A DNA stretch of 64,000 nucleotides from DAIMZI01 sp036734025 (GCA_036734025.1 DAIMZI010000008.1:1-64000); one strand, 5' to 3'; positions 17,705 to 27,500 are shown, numbered from the stretch's first letter. Notes: generated by a model not told the origin, from the sequence alone. Program-made: numbers and translations.

Positions 17705-19042
17705 ATGACCGTTTTCGCCGGTCCATCGGCACATCGCGCATCTCCGCCTGTTGCGCTGGTGAATGCCCGGCTGCTCTGTCCGGTCACGGAAATCGACATG
17801 CATGGCGGCATCGTCGTCGAAAATGGCAAGATCGCCGATCTGGGCGCGCATCTGGCGAACAGCGCACCCGTGGGGCTGGAAAAGGTCGATTGCGCCGGAC
17901 ATCTGCTGTGCCCCGGCCTTGTGGACATGCGGGTCTTTGCCGGCGAACCGGGCTTTGAACATCGCGAAACGCTGGAGACCGCAAGCCGCGCTGCTGCTGC
18001 CGGTGGCGTCACGACGATTATCTGCATGCCCAACACGCAGCCCGTGATAGACGGGGTCGCGCTCGTCGATTTCATCGAGCGCCGCGCCCGTGATATCGCC
18101 ATCGTCAACATTCATCCCATGGCTGCGGCTACGCGCGGGCTGGAAGGCAAGATGATGACCGAGATCGGTCTGCTGAAAAGCGCCGGCGCGGTCGCCTTTA
18201 CCGACGGCGTCAAATCCGTTGCCGATGCGCAGATCATGCGGATGCTTCTTTCATACGCGCGCGATTTCGACGCTCTCATCGTTCAGCATCCCGAAGAGCC
18301 GAGCCTTGCTAGCAACGGCGTGATGAACGAAGGCGAAGTATCATGCCGTCTCGGCCTGCCCGGCGTGCCGGCGGCCGCAGAAACCATCGTGCTCGCCCGT
18401 GACATGCGGCTGGTGGCGCTGACCGACGGGCTTTACCACGCGAGCACGATATCATGCGCCGGCTCGCTCGACGTCATTCGCCGCGCCAGGCTGGATCGGC
18501 TGCACGTGTCGTGCGGCGTGTCGGTAAACCATCTGGCCCTGAACGAGAACGACATCGGCCCCTACCGTACCTACTTCAAGATGCGTCCGCCGCTGCGCAC
18601 CGAGGAAGACCGCCAGGCGATGGTGCGCGGCGTGCGCGATGGCGAGATCGACGTGATCGTGTCGAGCCACGATCCCCAGGACAGCGACGTCAAGCGCCGG
18701 CCATTTGCCGAAGCCGCTGATGGCGCAATCGGTCTTGAGACGCTGCTGGCGGTGGCGCTGAGGCTGTATCACAACGACGAGGTGCCTCTGATGCGCCTGA
18801 TCCATGCAATGTCGACGCGCCCGGCCGAGTTGCTCTCGCTGCCTGGCGGGCGGCTGGCGAAAGACGCGCCTGCCGATCTCATCGTCGTTGATCTTGACCA
18901 GCCCTGGCGCGTCGAGGAGCGCGGGCTGCGCTCCAAATCCAAGAACACGCCATTTGAAAATCAGACGCTTCAGGGCCGGGTGATACGCACTCTGGTTGCG
19001 GGACGAACGGTGTATCGCTACGCTGAGGCCGAGATCGTCTGA
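17705..19042 (+). CDS. pyrC: Dihydroorotase-like protein, probably non-catalytic (PyrC')
   Basis: 445 residues, full-length amidohydrolase-fold protein aligned with type I dihydroorotase, but missing key metal and catalytic residues. The usual His-x-His of PGLVDMHVHLREPG is Arg76-x-Phe78 (PGLVDMRVFAGEPG), and the catalytic Asp of IATDHAPH is Ser321 in VSSHDPQ. Some other ligand positions remain (Asp167, His195, His245). It most likely serves as a structural partner of PyrB, as the pseudo-dihydroorotase does in Pseudomonas. A working dihydroorotase must then be encoded outside the window. Close spacing to pyrB (7 bases) indicates one operon. Confidence 0.9.
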   Translation: MTVFAGPSAHRASPPVALVNARLLCPVTEIDMHGGIVVENGKIADLGAHLANSAPVGLEKVDCAGHLLCPGLVDMRVFAGEPGFEHRETLETASRAAAAGGVTTIICMPNTQPVIDGVALVDFIERRARDIAIVNIHPMAAATRGLEGKMMTEIGLLKSAGAVAFTDGVKSVADAQIMRMLLSYARDFDALIVQHPEEPSLASNGVMNEGEVSCRLGLPGVPAAAETIVLARDMRLVALTDGLYHASTISCAGSLDVIRRARLDRLHVSCGVSVNHLALNENDIGPYRTYFKMRPPLRTEEDRQAMVRGVRDGEIDVIVSSHDPQDSDVKRRPFAEAADGAIGLETLLAVALRLYHNDEVPLMRLIHAMSTRPAELLSLPGGRLAKDAPADLIVVDLDQPWRVEERGLRSKSKNTPFENQTLQGRVIRTLVAGRTVYRYAEAEIV

Positions 19043-19076
19043 CACGCATCCGATCCGGTAGGGGGCCGGCCCGACC

Positions 19077-19691
19077 ATGTTCACGATCGCGGCCTGGGAG
19101 ACTGTCTGGCCTGTGTTTCTGGTCGCGCTGGCGGGCGGATATCTGCTTGGTTCGGTGCCATTCGGCTATATCTTCACGCGGATTGCCGGCGCGGGCGATA
19201 TCCGCACGGTCGGCTCGGGCAATATCGGCGCCACCAATGTGCTGCGCACCGGGCGCAAGGGGCTGGCGCTCGCGACTTTGCTGGCTGACGCGGGCAAGGG
19301 GCTGGCTGCGGTGCTGATTGCTTCGTCATGGGGGCACGATGCCGCGATGCTGGCCGGCCTCGGCGCTTTCATCGGCCATCTGTTTCCGCTCTGGCTGGGC
19401 TTTCGCGGCGGCAAGGGGGTGGCCACCTTCATCGGCGTCATAGCTGGCGTCATGCCGCTTGCGGCCGTGATTTTTTGCGCCGTCTGGCTGCTCGTCGCCT
19501 TCCTCACCCGCTATTCCTCGCTTGCCGCACTGGTGGCCGCAGCGCTCGTGCCGGCGGCTGCGTGGCTGCTCGGAGCGCCGGCATCAGCCGGCTTGTTCGC
19601 GATTCTCGCCGCGCTGGTCTATTGGCGCCATCATGCCAACATCCGCCGGCTGCTCAGCGGCGAAGAAACGAGGATCGGCGCGCGTGGCTGA
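19077..19691 (+). CDS. plsY: Glycerol-3-phosphate acyltransferase PlsY
   Basis: 204-residue inner-membrane enzyme that transfers the acyl group from acyl-phosphate to glycerol-3-phosphate, the first acylation of phospholipid synthesis. The three motif regions are visible: GSVPFGYIFTR, GSGNIGATNVLR, and FRGGKGVATFIG; about five membrane helices. Starts 34 bases after the dihydroorotase-like gene and its last eight bases overlap dprA, so pyrB to dprA may be one transcription unit. Confidence 0.95.
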   Translation: MFTIAAWETVWPVFLVALAGGYLLGSVPFGYIFTRIAGAGDIRTVGSGNIGATNVLRTGRKGLALATLLADAGKGLAAVLIASSWGHDAAMLAGLGAFIGHLFPLWLGFRGGKGVATFIGVIAGVMPLAAVIFCAVWLLVAFLTRYSSLAALVAAALVPAAAWLLGAPASAGLFAILAALVYWRHHANIRRLLSGEETRIGARG

Positions 19692-20859
19692 AGCGGCCTC
19701 AGATGCCGGCCATCGCGCCAGGTTCAGCGAAGCCGAGCGCCTCGACCGGCTGCGGCTGATCCGTTCGCAGAATGTCGGCCCGATTACATTTGCTGCGCTC
19801 ATCGAGCAATTCGGCACGGCGGCGCGGGCACTGGAAGCCTTGCCCGAACTGGCGATGGCCGGAGGCGCGCGCGCTCGCCTACACATCGCCACCCGCGCGC
19901 AGGCCGAAAGCGAGTTGCGCTCCGCGAACAGACTGGGCGCCAAGCCGATCTTCCTTGGCGAACCGGATTTCCCGCCGCCACTCGCCGCAATCGCCGGCGC
20001 GCCAGCCCTGATCTATGCCCAGGGCATCGAGGCGCTGATCAAACGCAACGCGGTCGCTATCGTCGGCGCGCGCAACGGCTCGGCGGCGGGGCGCAAATTC
20101 GCCCATCAGCTTGCCCGCGACCTCGGGGCAGCAGGCTGGGTGATCGTTTCGGGCATGGCTCGCGGCATCGACGCAGCGGCGCATGAAGGGGGGCTCGCCA
20201 GTGGCACCATCGCCGTGCTGGCAGGCGGCATCGACATGGTCTATCCGCCGGAACACGCTGATCTGCACAAGACAATTGCCAGGGATGGGCTTCTTGTCGC
20301 CGAAAGCCCGCCCGGTTTCCAGCCGCGCGGCAAGGACTTTCCGCGGCGCAACAGAATCGTCTCCGGGCTGTCGCGCGGCGTCATCATCGTCGAGGCGGCG
20401 CGGGCTTCGGGCTCGATGATCACTGCACACCATGCCAGCGATCAGGGCCGCGAGGTCATGGCCGTTCCCGGTCATCCGCTCGATCCGCGCGCGGAAGGGC
20501 CGAACAGGCTGATCCGCGATGGCGCAGCGCTTATCACGTGCGCCGGCGACGTAATTGAGGCGCTTGCAGCCGCGCAAGCGCCGCCGGACGATGCCGCCGC
20601 ATATGAGCGCGCCTCACCTGGACGCATTGGCGCAGATGTTTCGGGGCCGGGGTTCCGCGAAAGTGACGACACCGCCTTTGTGCTCGATGACCGCGCGCGG
20701 GCACTGGTTCTCGAATTGCTCGGACCGGTGCCCGTCCTGATCGACGATATCGTTCATCAGACCGGCCTGAGCGCGCGCGCCGTGACCATCGCGCTGATCG
20801 AGATGGAGCTTGCCGGGCGCATCGCACGCGAAGGGCATGACCGGGTGGCGCTCGCCTGA
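19684..20859 (+). CDS. dprA: DNA-processing protein DprA
   Basis: 391-residue DprA/Smf protein that loads RecA on incoming single-stranded DNA in transformable bacteria. N-terminal SAM-like helical domain (LRLIRSQNVGPITFAALI), central Rossmann-type domain (AIVGARNGSAAGRKFA, VSGMARGIDAAAH, RRNRIVSGLS) and a C-terminal winged helix (about 330-391, DDIVHQTGLSARAVTIAL). GTG at 19684 was chosen because GAGG lies ten bases upstream and no ATG is suitable; the overlap with plsY suggests coupling. No other competence gene lies in the window. Confidence 0.93.
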   Translation: MAEAASDAGHRARFSEAERLDRLRLIRSQNVGPITFAALIEQFGTAARALEALPELAMAGGARARLHIATRAQAESELRSANRLGAKPIFLGEPDFPPPLAAIAGAPALIYAQGIEALIKRNAVAIVGARNGSAAGRKFAHQLARDLGAAGWVIVSGMARGIDAAAHEGGLASGTIAVLAGGIDMVYPPEHADLHKTIARDGLLVAESPPGFQPRGKDFPRRNRIVSGLSRGVIIVEAARASGSMITAHHASDQGREVMAVPGHPLDPRAEGPNRLIRDGAALITCAGDVIEALAAAQAPPDDAAAYERASPGRIGADVSGPGFRESDDTAFVLDDRARALVLELLGPVPVLIDDIVHQTGLSARAVTIALIEMELAGRIAREGHDRVALA

Positions 20860-20884
20860 CCCGAATGACGGCGTCTTATGCCGG

Positions 20885-21748
20885 CTATTGCCCGACCGCC
20901 CCCACCGGTTCGCCCAGAATTTCGACAGCAAAATCAGGGCGATGGACAAGCGCGGGGATGCGCGAACGCGCTTCCTCAACGCGTGACGGGTCGATATCGG
21001 CAAAGATGACGCCAGGGTCTTCCCCAGCCTCGGCGATGATCTCGCCCCAAGGCCCGATGATCAGGCTGTGGCCATAGGTGGCGCGGCCGTTTTCATGCAC
21101 ACCCCCTTGCGCAGCGGCCAGCACGTAGGCGCCGGTCTCGATGGCGCGGGCACGCAGCAATATGTGCCAATGGGCCTCCCCCGTCTGCCGGGTAAAGGCC
21201 GCCGGCACCGAGATGAATGACGCGCCGGCGCGCGCAAGGGCGACATATTGTTCTGCAAAGCGCAGATCATAACAGGTCGTCAGTCCCAGACCGCCCCAGG
21301 GAAGCGCAGCGAGCACGGCTCGATCGCCGGGCTGATAGGTCCGGGATTCGCGGTAGACCTCGCCATTGGGCAGGTCCACGTCGAACATGTGAATCTTGTC
21401 ATAGCGCGCAGCAATGGTTCCATCCGGCGCGATGAGGAACGAACGGTTGGCGGCCTGACGCTCGGACACGACGACGGCCAGCGAGCCAATGTGAAGCCAG
21501 ATCGCCAACTCCGCTGCCAATTCCCGGAAGCGCGCCAGCGGCGCGGTCTCGCCCTCGCGGGCGATGGCGGCGAAAAGCCGCTTCGGCTCAAGCTCCATCA
21601 ATACGGTGTTTTCCGGCGTCTGGACATAGTGCGCACCGCCTTCAGCCGCCTTGCGGATCAGCGCCACGGCCGCGTGCGTGCCCTGATCCACGTCGCGCCC
21701 GGCGCGAAGCTGAACCAGACCTGCGCGAAAGCCGCTTTCGGGTCTCAT
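20885..21748 (-). CDS. Carbon-nitrogen hydrolase, Nit2-like
   Basis: 287-residue nitrilase-superfamily amidase with the Glu-Lys-Cys triad at Glu46 (TPENTVL), Lys118 (YDKIHMFDVD) and Cys159 (LTTCYDLRF). The KIHMFDVD string and length fit the Nit1/Nit2 branch, which removes deaminated glutathione or omega-amides such as 2-oxoglutaramate; the exact substrate is not proven by sequence. Its ATG overlaps the stop of grxC in an ATGA, so the two are translationally coupled; a glutathione-related role fits that pairing. Confidence 0.9.
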   Translation of the reverse strand: MRPESGFRAGLVQLRAGRDVDQGTHAAVALIRKAAEGGAHYVQTPENTVLMELEPKRLFAAIAREGETAPLARFRELAAELAIWLHIGSLAVVVSERQAANRSFLIAPDGTIAARYDKIHMFDVDLPNGEVYRESRTYQPGDRAVLAALPWGGLGLTTCYDLRFAEQYVALARAGASFISVPAAFTRQTGEAHWHILLRARAIETGAYVLAAAQGGVHENGRATYGHSLIIGPWGEIIAEAGEDPGVIFADIDPSRVEEARSRIPALVHRPDFAVEILGEPVGAVGQ

Positions 21749-22014
21749 GGCGCGCTCTGGCCAGCGAGGATCGTTTCGAGGCGGCCTTCCGCATCGAGCT
21801 GATGGATCCGATCGCAATCGCCGATGTGACGGCCATCGACGAAAATCTGCGGCACGGTGCGCGCTCCGCCCGCACGTTCGGTCATGCCGGCACGCGCATT
21901 CGGCTGAAAGGTCACGTCGATCTCGTCGAACCCGACGCCCTTGTCCCGCAGCAGCCGCTTGGCGCGCGCGCAGTAGGGGCAGAACATCGTCGTGTAGATT
22001 TCGATTTGCGGCAT
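21745..22014 (-). CDS. grxC: Glutaredoxin 3
   Basis: 89-residue dithiol glutaredoxin: CPYC at residues 12-15, TVPQIFVDG and the glutathione-binding GDCD follow. Reduces disulfides with glutathione in the cytoplasm. ATG 22014 begins the family N-terminus (MPQIEIYTTMFCPYC); GGAG lies about 13 bases upstream, a little far, and an in-frame ATG at 22050 is an alternative. Placed between pxpB and the nitrilase-like gene, overlapping the latter by four bases. Confidence 0.93.
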   Translation of the reverse strand: MPQIEIYTTMFCPYCARAKRLLRDKGVGFDEIDVTFQPNARAGMTERAGGARTVPQIFVDGRHIGDCDRIHQLDAEGRLETILAGQSAP

Positions 22015-22078
22015 GGCTGATGAATTCTCCAAGGCTGAATAGGCGCGCATGTTCAATATGGCTGCCTGCCGGAAACGG

Positions 22079-22846
22079 TCAAGGCGGTAGTGGTTCGCTG
22101 CGCGGCTGCCAGGTTCCTTCGACGCAAGCCCGCACGATCTCGCGATAGGCACCATACGAGCTTATCGGCTCGAACCGCACGCGGTCGCCCGGCGCAAGCA
22201 GGCTCGGCTCCGGCGCGCCTGCATCGAACAGCCTCACAGGCGTGTGCCCCAGCAGCAGCCAGCCGCCCGGCGATTCGACCGGGTATACCGCCGTCAGCTT
22301 GCCTGTAATGGCGACCGACCCGGCCGGCACCTTTGTGCGCGGGGTTTCAAGCCGAGACAGACGCAGGCGCTCGGGCACATCGCCCATATAGGCATAGCCC
22401 GGCAGGAAGCCCAACATGTAGACCCGATAGGAGCAGCTTGCATGCAGGGCGATCACCTCCGCGACGCTGAGGTCGGTCTGCGCGGCGACATTTTCCAGAT
22501 CAGGCCCATGCTCGCCGCCATAAAGCACCGGCAGGACGAAGGTGCGAGCGGGCGAGTTCGCTTCCTCACGCCTGATCGGCAGGCGCGCGATGGCCCTCAT
22601 CAGGTCCGCGCTGGATGTGGATGTCGGATCGTAATGAATGAGAACCGAGCAGAAGCTGGGGACCAGCTCGACGATTCCGGGAAGCCCCGCCGCGGTGATC
22701 GCGGCCGCGGCCGCCCTCACATCGGCGTTGATGTCCATGTCGATGCGAAAGTCGAACTGAACCACGAGCCCGGTGTCGCCGGCATGGCGGAAATCGGCCA
22801 CATCGCCGATCTTGAGGTCGGGCGCGGGCTTGTCAGCCTGGCTCAT
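22079..22846 (-). CDS. pxpB: 5-oxoprolinase subunit B / KipI-like (allophanate hydrolase subunit 1 family)
   Basis: 255-residue protein of the PxpB/KipI family. Characteristic strings: VLPVLYGGEHGPDLE, MLGFLPGYAYMGDVP and PAGSVAITGKLTAVYP, followed by PGGWLLLGHTPVRLFD. PxpB normally works with PxpC and PxpA in ATP-dependent ring opening of 5-oxoproline, a damage product of glutamate and glutathione. Neither partner is adjacent here. The next gene downstream is grxC, 64 bases away, so a link to glutathione breakdown is conceivable. Function without PxpC is uncertain. Confidence 0.87.
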   Translation of the reverse strand: MSQADKPAPDLKIGDVADFRHAGDTGLVVQFDFRIDMDINADVRAAAAAITAAGLPGIVELVPSFCSVLIHYDPTSTSSADLMRAIARLPIRREEANSPARTFVLPVLYGGEHGPDLENVAAQTDLSVAEVIALHASCSYRVYMLGFLPGYAYMGDVPERLRLSRLETPRTKVPAGSVAITGKLTAVYPVESPGGWLLLGHTPVRLFDAGAPEPSLLAPGDRVRFEPISSYGAYREIVRACVEGTWQPRSEPLPP

Positions 22847-22963
22847 GAACGGTTCCGTTTGCCCTGGGCTGCCTTGAGCGAGGTGCTCGCCGCATGCTGT
22901 TCAGGACCGCAGCTGCAGCATGTCGGGGGCATGAATTTGTCTGCGCTCAGATTTGCTCCCGCG

Positions 22964-23014
22964 ACATGGGCACACGGGAGACATGGGCGCACGGGATACA
23001 TGGGCGCACGGGAT
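22964..23014. repeat. 17-bp tandem repeat, three copies
   Basis: Unit ACATGGGCGCACGGGAT occurs at 22981-22997 and 22998-23014 exactly, and with two changes at 22964-22980. It lies in the gap between the pxpB start and the 3' end of tRNA-Asn. No coding use is apparent. Confidence 0.9.
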
Positions 23015-23039
23015 TTGCGGCACAGGCTGCGGAGGTTTT

Positions 23040-23115
23040 TGGCTCCCCGGGCCGGACTCGAACCAGCGACCCAGCGGTTAACAGCCGCTTGCTCTACCAA
23101 CTGAGCTACCGGGGA
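23040..23115 (-). tRNA. tRNA-Asn (GTT)
   Basis: Read on the minus strand the segment folds as a cloverleaf: acceptor TCCCCGG/CCGGGGA, D-arm with GTAGCTCAGTTGGTAGAGC, anticodon loop CTGTTAA with anticodon GTT, T-arm GGTTCGAGTCC. Discriminator base G and an encoded CCA at 23042-23040. Length 76 bases including CCA. It is the only tRNA in the window. Confidence 0.97.
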
Positions 23116-23339
23116 ATTGGCCAAAGCAATCTGCGCTTTCTGCGCGGACTTCAGCATGCCTGGGGTATATCAGATGTGGAACGCGGATGTCACGCCCTAA
23201 ACGAAATGTACCCGGCGCGCCTGCCGCCTTGAACAGCGCGAATTCCTGGTGACGACTGGTGGGAAGTCTCGACAAACGCGAATGGCCGCGCGAAGATCGC
23301 ACAGCAGTTTAACGAGAAAAAACTATTCATGACGTCGCT

Positions 23340-24431
23340 ATGAACGATCTTCCCACGCTTCCCAAGGCGGATATCTCCAGGCTGAACCCGATTGCGCCAA
23401 CAGATATGGTGTTGGCCTTTCTTGCCGCTGATGGTCGGCCGGCCATGAGCGCGCGCGGCATTGGCAGGGCGCTGAAAATGTGGGGATTGCCGGCCGGGCC
23501 GGCGCTCGATCGCGCGCTTGCCGGACTACGCGATATGGGACATGCGCAAAGGATTGCCGGCGGACGCTGGGAACTGAGCCAAGCCGGGCTGGAAGAGGCG
23601 CAGCATTTGTCGGTGGCGCGATGGTCGCAGAAACAGTGGGCGCGCGCGGCACAGACCCATTTTCTGGCACAGGCGCTGGGCATGCCTGCCGGCGACCCGG
23701 TCACACGCGATTATCTCGGCGACCGGCGCGCCATCTATGCGGCCACGCTCGATCGGCTGTTCGATCTTGGCTGCGACGCAAATCCGGGGCTCGACAGCGT
23801 GCGCGCCGCCCTTGTCTGGCGGCTGCTGGCGGCGCGTTTTCCCGACCTGATGCCCGCCAGGCCGCCAGCGACCAAAGGGAGCCCGGCAGCGCTTAAGGAT
23901 GATGCGACGCGCGCGATCTTCATGCGGTTCTGTGGTGTGGAACGCGGGCGGCTCGATGCGGCAGTGCCGGCCTTGTTGCGCAAGGCGCTCGGCGCGCCGA
24001 GAGCCCGCGATACACTGTCCCTGAGCCAGGCGATCGTGCGCTGTGCGCTCAATCTGACGTCAGCAGACGCGCATGCCGAACAAAAAGGCTCGCATAGCGC
24101 GGCAGACCGGCCGTCCGGCCCACCGGCAACCGACTTTGCCGCAATCATTCGCGAGATCGCCAGCTCCATAAAGACGCCCAAGCGCCGGGGCGGCTTTTTC
24201 AGCGGCTCGCAGGTCGCCATCGCCCAGCTTTATGATGAATATGCCGAGCGTAGCGGCCACGGAGTCACGCTGGATGACTTCAAGTCAAAGCTGTGGGGCG
24301 CGGTGCGATCTGGCGCAGCGTTTCATCTCACCCGGCTCGACATACCCGATCTGATGGACGATGAATTGCGCCGCCGATCCTCCACGCCAACGCGCGGCGG
24401 AGATATCGTGCATTTTGTTGTGCTCGACTGA
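23340..24431 (+). CDS. Unknown protein with putative winged-helix ends, partner of HerA-like ATPase
   Basis: 363 residues, no family recognised with confidence. Residues about 18-90 (DMVLAFLAADGRPAMSAR onward to ELSQAGLEEAQ) look like a winged helix-turn-helix; the last about 75 residues (VAIAQLYDEYAERSGHG, then LDDFKSKLWGAVRSG, ending HFVVLD) look like a second winged-helix unit of a kind I associate with proteins next to ATPases in defence loci. The middle is helical with no catalytic motif. No signal peptide. Its ATG overlaps the stop of a four-codon frame at 23329-23343. The large ATPase gene follows after 153 bases on the same strand. It may be a DNA-binding or adaptor subunit; that is inference. 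Confidence 0.7.
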   Translation: MNDLPTLPKADISRLNPIAPTDMVLAFLAADGRPAMSARGIGRALKMWGLPAGPALDRALAGLRDMGHAQRIAGGRWELSQAGLEEAQHLSVARWSQKQWARAAQTHFLAQALGMPAGDPVTRDYLGDRRAIYAATLDRLFDLGCDANPGLDSVRAALVWRLLAARFPDLMPARPPATKGSPAALKDDATRAIFMRFCGVERGRLDAAVPALLRKALGAPRARDTLSLSQAIVRCALNLTSADAHAEQKGSHSAADRPSGPPATDFAAIIREIASSIKTPKRRGGFFSGSQVAIAQLYDEYAERSGHGVTLDDFKSKLWGAVRSGAAFHLTRLDIPDLMDDELRRRSSTPTRGGDIVHFVVLD

Positions 24432-24479
24432 GCGCGGGCAGACAGCACGAACATGTGCCGCGCAGGCACCAGTTTGACC

Positions 24480-24498
24480 TTGCGCAGCCATGGCGCAA
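24480..24498. promoter_or_regulatory. Operator-like dyad between the two cassette genes
   Basis: Perfect inverted repeat TTGCGC-N7-GCGCAA in the 153-base gap upstream of the ATPase gene. The bases after it up to 24570 are AT-rich and promoter-like, although no clear -35/-10 pair was found. It could bind the putative winged-helix protein encoded just upstream, or be a weak hairpin. Confidence 0.3.
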
Positions 24499-24584
24499 CG
24501 TTGATAAAGGCTTCGTTAAGCAAACCACACAAAACTGACGGCATATCCTGAAATACAGCTAACTTTTGTTTGGAGCATGTTTTC

Positions 24585-27500
24585 ATGACAGGCTTGTTCA
24601 GTGTTTTTGCCGATCAGCGCTTTGATCACATCTTCTCCCAGACGGCTTCTCTTCAGGGCGCAAAAGACGAAGTCGAGTTCGACGTCATCTCGCTTCATGC
24701 CAACGCAAGGGCCGCGATTTCCGCCGCAGTGGACGCAACACAGGCGGGCAATCCCGATACGTCTGCGCGCATCGCGCTGATCCTCGGCGGGGCCGGCTTT
24801 GGCAAGACCCACCTGCTGGCCACGAGCCTGCGCCGCCTTGCGCTGGACGGGGGGCTTTATCCCGCCGTGCTGCAGATGACAGCGCCGGTGACGGATGACA
24901 ATTATGAGCAATGGATGCTCGAAGCTGTCATCCGCGAGTTGAACAATCCCTATTTCGCCATTCCGCGACTGAACGACAACGTCCGCGCTCTGTTGCGCGT
25001 CCTGCCGGCCGAAGACGACGTTGCTTTCCGCCAGGCGGTGCAAAATGAGGATCGCGGCCGCTGCGAGGCGCTGGCGGACTCGTTCGCTCCTCTGATAGCC
25101 CAGGCGCGTGCGCGAAGCGGGGCCGCGCCGTTCTTGTCCCCGCAGGACATCTCCGACCGGCTCATGGAAGCTGCGCTCGTGGCCGAGCGCAACGTTCCGC
25201 TCATGGATTTGGCGAAGATGTTGGTCGGACTGCTCGACGGGCCGGAGGCTGAAAGCTTCCGCTTATCGGCCGATGCGGGTGAGGACGACTGCCTGGCGCT
25301 CATCCCCCAGCTTGCCCGCGATCTGCGCAAGAAGATCGAGCGGCGCACGCATTCGGCCGTAAGCGAGGATTTCCTCAAGGCGCTGCTGCTCTATTTTGGT
25401 GGCGATCTGACCGGCTTTGACGCGCTGTGCGGCCAGGAAGCCGATGCCGGCCTGCCGGGGCTGGCATTCAGGCCGCTTGCCACACCCGAACAGCGGCGCC
25501 GGCGGCTCGGCGATATCTCGGTGGCGGCGCGGGCCGTGGACGGTGCGTTCGTCATCGCGTTCGATCAGCTTGAATCGTTCTGGTCGCTGGCCAACGAAGC
25601 GCTGTATGTCCGCGCCATCGAAAAGGCGGTGAACCTCGTCCAGGAATTTTCCAATATCTGCATCGTACTCGCCTCGCTTCAGGCGGTCTATGACGAGTTG
25701 CACGACAAGCTGATCGAATCGGTGCGTGACCGTATTCAGATGTCGCTGCCCCCGACCCATCTGCTGCCGCCGAACCGCGATCAGCTTCGCGCCCTGTTCC
25801 ACCGGCGCATGGGCGTGATCGCCGAAATGGCCAGCGCCGGCGATGCCGATGCGCTGATGGCGTTCGTGCCGGAGTGGCTGATAAATGAGCTGGCAGCGGC
25901 GCGCATCCGCATGCGTGAGGCCGTGGCCGAATTTGCCCGGTTCCGCGCCTTGGCCCGCGATCTGGGGCGGCTTCCTGAAGAAAGCGAATTCTTCGTCGAT
26001 GTCCCGGCGCCGCCAACGAGCGCGCATCGCGAAACCGATCGCGAGGCGGAAATGGCGGGTGTTGATTACGCCAAGGCGTGGCAGGATCAACTCGACAGCT
26101 TTTCCGCCAAGGATGCGCCGGACAGCGACGAGGAGCGCATAGAATTGCTTCGCTGGGCCGGTGAGGCGGTTGCGCAGGAAACCGCCTCGATCAGCCTAAG
26201 GGCCGACGTCACGCGCCTGCCAGATCACGACAATACGCCAGCGCTGCGCGTGGTGATCACCCCGCATGACGAGCCCGAGGAAGTGCGGCTCGTCGGCCTT
26301 TGCGGCGCACCGAACCGGGAATATCGTCTGGCTCGGCAGATTCAGTCCGTGCATAGGCACGCCGGCGAAGCGCGCCCCGTCGTCGTTGGGCGGCAGCGTC
26401 TGCCTCGCGGGCGCGGCGCTCAGGTCTCAAGGCCGCTGGACGCGGTGCGCGCGCAAGGCGGGTTGGTGGCTGATCTGCAACCTGTTGACTGGCAGGTGCT
26501 CAGTGCGGCGCGCGCCTTTGCATCACGGCATGAGGGCAACCCGGATTTTGCCCACTGGCGCCGGGTGAGCGCCTTTCTGCTGAACCGGGTAACGCCGCTG
26601 CGCGGGATCTTTCTGCCGCAGCCACATATTGCTGCGGTTCCGGTCGCGCGCACGGGCGCTACTGCCGGCACCAATGGACATGCCCACTCGGAAACCGCCA
26701 ATGGCTCGCTCACGGCCGTGGCCGATGAGGCGGCCCGGCTCGAGCCAGATGCGCAAATCGTCGCGCAAGACGCGCCCGCTCCCCAGCAGGAGCAGACGCC
26801 AGTCATTGCCGATGATGATGACGATGACCGCTTTCGCGTCTATCTCGGCCAGGCCAACGCCGCCGGTAAGGTCTATTGGGATCCATACCGGTCCGATGTC
26901 CGGATGCTGAATTTCGGTTTTCTGGTCACTGGCGATCCGGGCTCGGGCAAGACCCAGACGCTGCGCGTCGTCATCGACGCCATGGCGCGCCAGGGCTTTC
27001 CGGTCTGTATTCTCGACTTCAAGAACGATTATTCCGAGCCTGCTTTCGCCAAGCCGCTTGGTCTGAGCATTTACAATGTCAGACGGGGCGGGCTGCCATT
27101 CAATCCGCTCCAGCCAGTTCCCGAAGCCGATGGTAGGGTTCAGCCGATCTGTCACATTCACACCGTTGGCGAGGTCATCCAGCGCGTCTTTCGCCTGGGC
27201 ACCCAGCAGCAGGCCAAGCTGAAGAACGCCCTCAAGGTCAGCTTCGAGGCGCGCGGGCTGAACCTTCAGGGCTGGTACCGCGAGGATGAAATCAGTGCGC
27301 CGGGCTTTGGCGAGGTGGTCGAAATTCTGCGCGAGCATAAGGAGTCCGAGAGCCTGCTGAACCGTGTGGACCCGCTGTTCGACCTCGGAATTTTCCCGTC
27401 TGATGATTCCGCGCGGCTGAGCTTTCCAGACCTGCTGAACGACCGCGTTGTTCTCGATCTGCATGATCTGCCCAATGACGAGATCAAGGCGGCGATCGCT

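Noticed and set aside
23040..23115. tRNA-Asn as the attachment site of the HerA cassette
   Set aside because: The cassette lies on the 5' side of the tRNA, no integrase is present, and no copy of the tRNA 3' end was seen downstream of the cassette; integration usually uses the 3' end.
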